The position numbers were made by a program, and so were the translations under genes. This document shows positions 63,701-64,000 of a DNA stretch of 64,000 bases, piece after piece. Location of the stretch: assembly GCA_013397935.1 (NCBI GenBank), contig VZRN01003396.1:789476-853475 (forward strand). Reading direction: 5' to 3'. The first letter of the stretch is position 1. Every line of letters starts with the position of its first letter. This stretch comes from Dasyornis broadbenti. Its lineage: Eukaryota > Chordata > Aves > Passeriformes > Dasyornithidae. The notes under the pieces were generated by a model that saw only the letters and a list, made by a program, of their open reading frames with translations, did not search any database and was not told the DNA's origin.

Positions 63701-63878
63701 CTTGGGCTGCCCTGCAGTGACCAGTGCCATCGGGGGCATCCAGCTGAACACTGGTATCCGAAGGAATCGGAGCTTCCCCACCATGGTGGGTTCCAGCATG
63801 CAGATGAAAGGCCCAACGTCTCTCACTTCGGGGATCCTCATGGGAACAAAGCTCCCGAAGCAAACTAGCTTACGATGA
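562..63878 (+). CDS. TRAK1: TRAK1, trafficking kinesin protein 1 (multi-exon gene, overview)
   Basis: TRAK1 is a cytoplasmic adaptor on the mitochondrial outer membrane. It binds Miro GTPases, kinesin-1 heavy chain and dynein/dynactin and drives mitochondrial transport, notably along axons (family knowledge). I recognised it by close agreement with remembered mammalian TRAK1 along the whole length, from the HAP1_N start in the exon at 562 to the final KQTSLR before the stop at 63876. Fourteen shared exons plus three alternative 5' exons are in view, and every junction keeps frame. Using the 10243 start the protein is 879 aa: coiled-coil HAP1_N region about 22-320, CC1-box AARIG at 55-59, Spindly-like LAAEIEG at 300-306, Milton/TRAK domain about 324-510, Ser/Pro-rich tail 515-879. 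TRAK2 is the only serious alternative; the C-terminal half fits TRAK1 better. The first coding exon of the long isoform is outside the window. Confidence 0.97.
757..2132 (+). other. TRAK1: TRAK1 intron, unique sequence
   Basis: This AT-rich intron stretch after the GTAAGT donor shows no coding similarity and no repeat I recognise; short open frames here look like chance. Confidence 0.6.
2133..2850 (+). mobile_element. CR1 LINE fragment, sense, with ORF2 3' end and 3' UTR
   Basis: This is a 5'-truncated CR1 non-LTR retrotransposon. The sequence follows the end of CR1 ORF2 (C-terminal part of the reverse-transcriptase protein): words such as VQLWGPQHKKDV and LLERVQR appear in one frame (about 2253-2513), and SDRTRDYGFKL and VVRHWNRL in another (about 2437-2754). 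A frameshift therefore separates the two halves and the ORF is dead. It ends with the typical CR1 tail GGTGCCTTCCAACCCAAACC and a short ATTCTATT repeat. The left edge is approximate. The 189-aa open frame on the opposite strand is only a shadow of this element. Confidence 0.92.
2851..4199 (+). other. TRAK1: TRAK1 intron, unique sequence
   Basis: Nothing beyond intron is visible; AT-rich, with no recognised repeat or exon. Confidence 0.55.
4200..4990 (+). repeat. Unclassified GC-richer repeat block with diverged ~320-bp tandem copies
   Basis: TTTTAGCTGGTGG occurs at 4216 and again at 4535, and GCCAGG(C/T)CT(A/G)GAGC follows in both copies at 4251 and 4571, so two diverged copies lie about 320 bp apart. 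Inside the second copy an 18-bp unit is repeated at 4739-4774. The block is richer in G+C and CpG than its surroundings and sits directly before a CR1 fragment. A + strand frame (4544-4960) ends with a CRRCA...VEKLRSQQ pattern that loosely resembles CR1 ORF1-type zinc-knuckle/coiled-coil text. It could be the 5' part of the neighbouring CR1 or another element; I cannot classify it. Confidence 0.45.
5005..5345 (+). mobile_element. CR1 LINE fragment, sense, internal ORF2 part
   Basis: Typical CR1 ORF2 text is present: GAGGGACCTTGACAGGCTGG, then AAGTGCAAAGTCCTGCA, GAGGAACAACCCCATGCACC and GAGCCAGCAATGTGCCCC, in sense orientation. It covers a segment partly upstream of that in the 2133-2850 copy and lacks the CR1 3' tail, so it is truncated at both ends. 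Stops and indels in the reading frame show it is inactive. Confidence 0.88.
5346..8519 (+). other. TRAK1: TRAK1 intron, mostly unique sequence
   Basis: No exon is recognised. It contains a small A/C-rich AAAC repeat near 7903-7921. Open frames here (for example around 6429-6904) match nothing I know. Confidence 0.5.
8520..8970 (+). mobile_element. Old, diverged CR1-like LINE 3' end, sense
   Basis: The order of words matches the older CR1 type common in turtles and birds: GTGGAATTCCTTGC, then GTGGGCTCAGGAATAG, and near the end CTTGGTCAGACTCAATATG (compare the usual 'tggtctgacccagtatgg' ending). Divergence is high and the edges are approximate. A profile search would settle the subfamily. Confidence 0.5.
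8971..9720 (+). other. TRAK1: TRAK1 intron with two poly-T runs
   Basis: Unique intron sequence with a T run at 9397-9409 and another at 9446-9459. No exon recognised. Confidence 0.5.
9805..9818 (+). promoter_or_regulatory. RFX X-box motif
   Basis: GTCTCCATGGCAAC fits the X-box consensus RYYNYY-N(1-3)-RRNRAC at every position, with a 2-nt spacer, and is nearly palindromic. RFX factors bind such sites in promoters of ciliary and neuronal genes. It is about 425 bp upstream of the MQKF start codon. Binding itself is inferred. Confidence 0.55.
10018..10053 (+). repeat. (TTTTA)n followed by poly-T
   Basis: Several TTTTA units run into about 15 T. It lies within the putative 5' region of the 10243 exon. 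Confidence 0.9.
10175..10210 (+). other. Candidate upstream ORF, 11 codons
   Basis: An ATG at 10175 reads MAAFHLTLAAK and stops at 10208-10210, 32 nt before the main MQKF start. It counts only if the 5' UTR extends this far. Confidence 0.35.
10221..10259 (+). other. Candidate upstream ORF overlapping the TRAK1 start
   Basis: An ATG at 10221 opens a 12-codon frame ending at TGA 10257-10259. It overlaps the MQKF ATG (10243) in a different frame, an arrangement that usually lowers use of the main start. It depends on the 5' UTR covering this ATG. Confidence 0.4.
10243..10306 (+). CDS. TRAK1: TRAK1 alternative first coding exon (MQKF form)
   Basis: Twenty-one codons plus one base read MQKFIEADYYELDWYYEE followed by CTD. 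The donor GTAAAT starts at 10307. Splicing to 26536 makes a GTT Val codon and reads CTDVLCAERVGQ. A nearly identical N-terminus is known to me from annotated mammalian TRAK1 isoforms, so this is a conserved alternative start. The ATG has A at -3. This isoform lacks the 65 residues of exon 562-756. Total protein length from this start is 879 aa. Confidence 0.92.
11607..11680 (+). repeat. T-rich low-complexity tract
   Basis: Long T runs broken by single A, C and G residues; likely a decayed retroposon tail or microsatellite. The lysine-rich frame seen on the opposite strand is its artefact. Confidence 0.85.
16359..16370 (+). repeat. Poly-C run (12)
   Basis: Twelve consecutive C; a mononucleotide microsatellite. 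Confidence 0.9.
17897..17996 (+). CDS. TRAK1: TRAK1 alternative first coding exon (MSGNEEE form)
   Basis: Thirty-three codons plus one base encode a very acidic peptide beginning MSGNEEESYEYDYEKENE and ending SLDILEE. The pattern (M, acidic/aromatic EYD, then D-L/I-L-E-E) matches the mammalian TRAK1 isoform that starts MSLRDKGGEEECFEYD and ends DLLEEV. The donor GTACTT at 17997 is rather weak. Joining to 26536 gives LEEVLCAERVGQ in frame. The ATG has G at -3. Protein length from this start is 891 aa. Confidence 0.92.
17997..26165 (+). other. TRAK1: TRAK1 intron upstream of first shared exon
   Basis: About 8.2 kb with no recognised exon. Open frames at 21350-21640 and 22591-22926 show no known domain and no splice context that extends TRAK1. 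A CpG-richer patch lies near 21300-21480. No CR1 copy is evident. Confidence 0.5.
26166..26325 (+). repeat. G/T-rich low-complexity block with G-quadruplex motif
   Basis: Alternating T and G runs, including GGGGG at 26192, 26231 and 26285. Positions 26269-26296 hold four G runs of at least 3 with loops of 6, 1 and 4 nt, which satisfies the canonical G-quadruplex pattern on the transcribed-RNA-like strand. It ends about 210 nt before the first shared exon. Confidence 0.8.
26536..26612 (+). CDS. TRAK1: TRAK1 first shared exon, HAP1_N coiled-coil start
   Basis: This 77-nt exon reads (L/V)LCAERVGQMTKTYNDIDAV followed by TRLLEE. The first codon is completed by one base from whichever 5' exon is used: C gives Leu from 562-756, and G gives Val from the two alternative exons. 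Acceptor TTTTTTCACAG ends at 26535. The donor is GCAAGT at 26613, a GC rather than GT donor; using any nearby GT would break the frame into KERDLEL. Confidence 0.96.
26613..29761 (+). other. TRAK1: TRAK1 GC-AG intron
   Basis: A 3.1-kb intron with a GC donor (GAG|GCAAGT) and a CACAG acceptor. No repeat or exon recognised inside. Confidence 0.85.
29762..29878 (+). CDS. TRAK1: TRAK1 exon with dynein CC1-box
   Basis: Thirty-nine codons: KERDLELAARIGQSLLKKNK and on to EEQVEHIREE. The AARIG core is the CC1-box (AAxxG) through which activating adaptors contact the dynein light intermediate chain (established for the TRAK/HAP1/BICD group). Donor GTAAGA. Residues 48-86 of the 879-aa form. Confidence 0.97.
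29945..30405 (-). mobile_element. CR1 LINE fragment, antisense
   Basis: The reverse of CR1 ORF2 3' text is clear: TAAGAATTTCTTCCTTGTAT, TGGCCCTCCTCTAGACCTGC, GTCCAGAGCTGGATGCTCAC and GAATCACCTCCCTCGGCCTG in order. The outermost CR1 3' tail is missing. The left edge is only about 66 nt from the donor of the exon ending at 29878. Confidence 0.9.
31463..31540 (+). repeat. 39-bp imperfect tandem duplication
   Basis: CATGGCACGAATAATTTAGC at 31471 recurs as CATGGCATTAATGATTTAAC at 31510; both are followed by TTTATATCT. Two copies, several mismatches. Confidence 0.85.
33234..33253 (+). repeat. Poly-T (15) followed by C run
   Basis: A mononucleotide tract within intron sequence. Confidence 0.9.
33743..34010 (-). 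mobile_element. CR1 LINE 3' fragment, antisense, diverged
   Basis: Recognisable reverse-CR1 words: GATTGGAAGTGAGCTCTGTA with TCATCTTGTCCAAAC, CTCTCTGGGCAGCCTGTGCT, GTCACCCTCACAATTAAAAA and CAGTTTGTGCCTATTG. This is a different CR1 subfamily from the 29945 copy and more diverged. The right edge is uncertain. Confidence 0.8.
35563..35663 (+). CDS. TRAK1: TRAK1 exon, coiled coil
   Basis: A 101-nt exon encoding VSQLRHELSMKDELLQFYTS then AAEESEPESVCSTP, with the last codon split (CC|G). Acceptor GTGTAG, donor GTAAGT at 35664. Residues 87-120 of the 879-aa form. Confidence 0.97.
35664..36464 (+). other. TRAK1: TRAK1 intron, unique sequence
   Basis: A 0.8-kb GT-AG intron; no repeat recognised. Confidence 0.75.
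36465..36573 (+). CDS. TRAK1: TRAK1 exon, coiled coil
   Basis: A 109-nt exon reading LKRNESSSSVQNYFHLDSLQ then KKLKDLEEENVVLRSE. Acceptor CTACAAG, donor GTGAAA (a slightly weak GT site). Residues 121-156. Confidence 0.97.
36574..38312 (+). other. TRAK1: TRAK1 intron with one antisense CR1
   Basis: A 1.7-kb intron; beyond the CR1 at 36768-36985 no other repeat or exon is seen. Confidence 0.7.
36768..36985 (-). mobile_element. CR1 LINE 3' end, antisense
   Basis: Begins with the reverse complement of the CR1 tail, CATAGAATCACAGAATTGTT and AGGTTGGAAAAGAGCTCTTA, then GACTCCACCACCTCCTTGGG and TAAAGAAATTCTTCCCAAAT. Includes the true 3' end of the element; the right edge is approximate. Confidence 0.9.
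38313..38391 (+). CDS. TRAK1: TRAK1 exon, coiled coil
   Basis: A 79-nt exon: ACQLKTETITYEEKEQQLVN then DCVKEL plus one base of an Arg codon. Acceptor GAACAG, donor GTATGT at 38392. Residues 157-182. The second residue is Cys where remembered mammalian TRAK1 has Ser. Confidence 0.96.
38392..38787 (+). other. TRAK1: TRAK1 short intron, unique sequence
   Basis: A 396-nt intron ending in a purine-rich, weak acceptor (ACTTATCTTAAAG). No repeat recognised. Confidence 0.75.
38788..38918 (+). CDS. TRAK1: TRAK1 exon, coiled coil
   Basis: A 131-nt exon: completes Arg (A|GG), then DANIQIANISEELAKKTEDA and onward to IVDLQKKAKA. Donor GTAAGC at 38919. The acceptor context is weak but the frame and homology fix the boundary. 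Residues 184-226. Confidence 0.95.
38919..39430 (+). other. TRAK1: TRAK1 intron, unique sequence
   Basis: A 512-nt GT-AG intron with nothing else recognised. Confidence 0.75.
39431..39505 (+). CDS. TRAK1: TRAK1 exon, coiled coil
   Basis: Twenty-five codons: CAVENEELVQHLGAAKDAQR then QLTAE. Acceptor TATTTTAG, donor GTGAGT. Too short to stand out as an open frame, but the match to TRAK1 is essentially exact. Residues 227-251. Confidence 0.97.
39506..40562 (+). other. TRAK1: TRAK1 intron, unique sequence
   Basis: A 1.1-kb intron; no repeat recognised. Confidence 0.7.
40563..40700 (+). CDS. TRAK1: TRAK1 exon, end of long coiled coil
   Basis: Forty-six codons: LRELEDKYAECMEMLHEAQE through ELKNLRNKTMPNAISRRYHS to LGLFPM. 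Acceptor GTTACAG, donor GTAAGC. The coiled coil breaks after LRNKTMPN. Residues 252-297. Confidence 0.97.
40701..42263 (+). other. TRAK1: TRAK1 intron, unique sequence
   Basis: A 1.6-kb intron; no repeat or exon recognised. Confidence 0.7.
42264..42340 (+). CDS. TRAK1: TRAK1 exon with Spindly-like motif
   Basis: A 77-nt exon: DSLAAEIEGSMRKELHLDEP then DSPDL plus GC of an Ala codon. The LAAEIEG segment, right after LGLFPM of the preceding exon, resembles the Spindly-type motif (L-x-x-E) that contacts the dynactin pointed end in dynein adaptors; the assignment is by resemblance. Acceptor AACAG; donor GTACGA at 42341 is weak. Residues 298-322. Confidence 0.96.
42341..44361 (+). other. TRAK1: TRAK1 intron, unique sequence
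   Basis: A 2.0-kb intron without recognised repeats. Confidence 0.7.
44362..44598 (+). CDS. TRAK1: TRAK1 exon, start of Milton/TRAK domain
   Basis: A 237-nt exon beginning HQKRVFETVRSVNQVVKQRS, continuing MTPSPMNIPGSNQSSAMNS and SCVSTPRSSFYGGDISNIMV, ending SIILETDSSDN plus GG of a Gly codon. The Ser/Pro-rich linker and conserved VDNKTNSIILET belong to the Milton/kinesin-associated domain of TRAK proteins. The donor is GTCAGT, less usual at +3. Residues 324-401. Confidence 0.96.
44599..45533 (+). other. TRAK1: TRAK1 intron with small hairpin
   Basis: A 0.9-kb intron. At 45000-45024 a perfect 9-bp inverted repeat CTGATTGGT/ACCAATCAG flanks a 7-nt loop GAATAAA. Otherwise unremarkable. Confidence 0.7.
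45534..45850 (+). CDS. TRAK1: TRAK1 exon, Milton/TRAK domain core
   Basis: A 317-nt exon: NEDRMKKPGTPGTPGSSDLE, then TALRRLSLRRENYLSERKFF, EEEQERKLRELAEKGEL, SLGTHSRFSEFTGYSGMS and SYLPEKLQIVKPLE plus one base. The last part is the most conserved stretch of the TRAK family and lies in the region implicated in mitochondrial/Miro association. Acceptor TTTTAG; donor GTGATA at 45851 is weak. Residues 403-507. Confidence 0.97.
45851..45999 (+). other. TRAK1: Possible read-through extension (alternative C-terminus) after the 45850 donor
   Basis: If the weak GTGATA donor is skipped, the frame stays open for 49 codons, GDNKGPRPLSVVLSDSLWSL and on to RCWFEIF, with a stop at 45997-45999. Two AATAAA hexamers follow at 46060 and 46081. 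This could be a composite terminal exon giving a shorter TRAK1 that ends after the Milton core. It could also be chance, since 49 open codons are not rare. Confidence 0.35.
46052..46089 (+). repeat. 21-bp tandem duplication carrying two AATAAA hexamers
   Basis: GGCAGTAAAATAAATAT is present at 46052-46068 and 46073-46089. Each copy holds an AATAAA (46060-46065, 46081-46086), a possible polyadenylation signal pair 61-82 nt after the read-through stop. Confidence 0.85.
46090..50088 (+). other. TRAK1: TRAK1 intron, remainder
   Basis: About 4 kb of AT-rich sequence. Poly-T patches near 47310 and 47650; no clear CR1 copy and no exon recognised. The acceptor is CCTTTCAAG at 50088. Confidence 0.6.
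50089..50304 (+). CDS. TRAK1: TRAK1 exon, distal Milton domain/acidic linker
   Basis: A 216-nt exon: completes Gly, then SATLHHWQQLAQPHLGGILD, PRPGVVTKGFRNLDLDLDEV and YCLNDYEEDETGDISYKGLT, ending TSTPVQHTETS plus one base. The first donor GTGAGA at 50305 joins to 58992 as TETSVPHPGKC, matching the mammalian arrangement. A second donor in the same phase lies at 50419. The segment YCLNDYEEDE is strongly acidic. Residues 509-579. Confidence 0.95.
50305..50543 (+). CDS. TRAK1: Candidate alternative extension of the TRAK1 exon (second donor at 50419 or read-through stop)
   Basis: Past the first donor the frame stays open for 79 codons to TAG 50541-50543. The peptide starts GERSQAQVTVSENKNN and includes the acidic ATDDDEGSGEG. 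A strong second donor, TCTG|GTGAGG, lies after 50418 in the same phase, so splicing there would insert 38 residues and still join 58992 in frame. Use of the stop would give a short TRAK1 (658 aa from the 10243 start). I recall sub-700-aa vertebrate TRAK1 isoforms but cannot confirm they use this segment. Confidence 0.5.
51627..51830 (-). mobile_element. CR1 LINE 3' end, antisense
   Basis: Starts AATCATAGAATCATTAAGGT, then GACCTCTAAGGTCATTGAGT, CCACCACTAATCCATGTCCC and CCACTTCCCTGGGCAGACTG, the usual antisense CR1 3' end. The right edge is approximate. Confidence 0.9.
55985..56028 (+). repeat. 22-bp perfect tandem duplication
   Basis: TAGTTTACCTACTTCAACTT occurs twice, 22 bp apart. A short, recent-looking duplication. 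Confidence 0.9.
57009..57023 (+). repeat. Poly-T (15)
   Basis: A mononucleotide run. Confidence 0.9.
58992..59094 (+). CDS. TRAK1: TRAK1 exon, C-terminal tail part 1
   Basis: A 103-nt exon: completes Val with TA, then PHPGKCMSQTNSTFTFTTCR and ILHPSDELTRVTP plus AG of a Ser codon. Acceptor TTTAATTTAG, donor GTAAGG. Too short to appear as an obvious open frame; found by homology and by frame agreement at both ends. Residues 581-613. Confidence 0.96.
59431..59454 (+). repeat. Poly-A run (24)
   Basis: Twenty-four consecutive A. No retroposon body is recognisable immediately upstream. Confidence 0.92.
62044..62072 (+). other. Perfect 12-bp stem hairpin
   Basis: CAACCAGATTGT (62044-62055) and ACAATCTGGTTG (62061-62072) are exact reverse complements around a 5-nt loop CTCAA. 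The stem is too short for a pre-miRNA, and no known element was recognised. Confidence 0.85.
62407..62478 (+). repeat. T-rich tract followed by (GT)n
   Basis: T runs broken by single C residues, then GGGGGG and a short GT dinucleotide repeat. Confidence 0.9.
63080..63878 (+). CDS. TRAK1: TRAK1 last coding exon, C-terminal tail
   Basis: 265 codons plus stop TGA at 63876-63878. It completes Ser (AG|C), then reads LNAAPTPACGSISNLKGTPV, TPCTPRRLSLAESFTNLRES, TSLGLVWLLKERGISAAVYN, PPNSPMQTPSSSPPSFDFKC and YDNFLASKPASSILKEVRNK. ESQTDVSVSNLNLVDKVRRF follows, and the end reads RRNRSFPTMVGSSMQMKGPT then LTSGILMGTKLPKQTSLR. Rich in Ser, Pro and Thr and probably disordered between the conserved islands. 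The acceptor TGCTTTCAG is strong. The end matches the mammalian TRAK1 C-terminus, so the coding region is complete here. Residues 615-879. Confidence 0.98.
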
Positions 63879-64000
63879 AGGACTTTATTTTTACAGCTAG
63901 TCTTTTTAAATGAAAATACTCAGATTCTGTCTCCAAACTCCCTTTCCTTTTCCCATCACCCCTTCATTGCCTCTTGAGTTTGACAAATCAACTTCGTGCC
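63879..64000 (+). other. TRAK1: Start of TRAK1 3' UTR
   Basis: Sequence after the stop codon; no AATAAA occurs in the 122 nt visible, so the transcript end lies beyond the window. Confidence 0.85.

Noticed and set aside
63002..63863. Several antisense open frames of 83-138 codons
   Set aside because: They are shadows of the GC-richer TRAK1 last coding exon.
1..64000. CRISPR arrays, tRNA/rRNA genes, prokaryotic operons, viral insertions
   Set aside because: No direct-repeat/spacer structure, cloverleaf, rRNA text, or retroviral gag/pol/env similarity was recognised; the mobile elements seen are CR1 LINEs.

Overview
The window is a vertebrate, AT-rich genomic segment. It holds most of one protein-coding gene on the + strand: TRAK1 (trafficking kinesin protein 1, Milton/HAP1 family), the adaptor that couples mitochondria to kinesin-1 and dynein/dynactin. 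Several CR1-type LINE fragments in both orientations, with no SINE-rich background, point to a sauropsid and most likely a bird. The species cannot be fixed from the sequence. No other protein gene, tRNA, rRNA, CRISPR array or prokaryotic feature was seen.

Layout: 1-561 is the end of an upstream intron; the first exon of the long isoform lies off the left edge. 562-756 is the first exon in view (start of the HAP1_N region). The next 25.8 kb is intron for that isoform, but it contains two alternative first coding exons, at 10243-10306 (peptide starting MQKFIEADYYELDWYY) and 17897-17996 (starting MSGNEEESYEYDYE). Both end with a phase-1 donor, as 562-756 does, and join the first shared exon at 26536-26612. 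Shared exons then follow at 29762-29878, 35563-35663, 36465-36573, 38313-38391, 38788-38918, 39431-39505, 40563-40700, 42264-42340, 44362-44598, 45534-45850, 50089-50304, 58992-59094 and 63080-63878 (stop TGA 63876-63878). The 3' UTR starts at 63879 and runs off the right edge. Summed exon lengths stay in frame: 879 aa from the 10243 start and 891 aa from the 17897 start.

How the parts work together: the shared exons from 26536 to 42340 encode the HAP1_N coiled-coil half, with a dynein CC1-box and a Spindly-like motif. Exons 44362-50304 encode the Milton/TRAK domain, and 58992-63878 the Ser/Pro-rich C-terminal tail. The 5' alternative exons swap only the N-terminus. Two places downstream look able to give different C-termini: the 45850 donor, with read-through to a stop followed by two AATAAA hexamers, and the 50304 donor, with a second donor in the same phase 114 nt on.

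The rest is intron: CR1 fragments (clearest at 2133-2850, 5005-5345, 29945-30405, 33743-34010, 36768-36985 and 51627-51830), an older CR1-like piece near 8520-8970, an unclassified tandem-repeat block at 4200-4990, a G/T-rich block with a G-quadruplex motif at 26166-26325, and simple repeats. I found no convincing undescribed biological system. The best leads concern TRAK1 isoform control: an RFX X-box and upstream ORFs at the 10243 exon, a GC-AG intron, tandem donors, and possible intronic polyadenylation.
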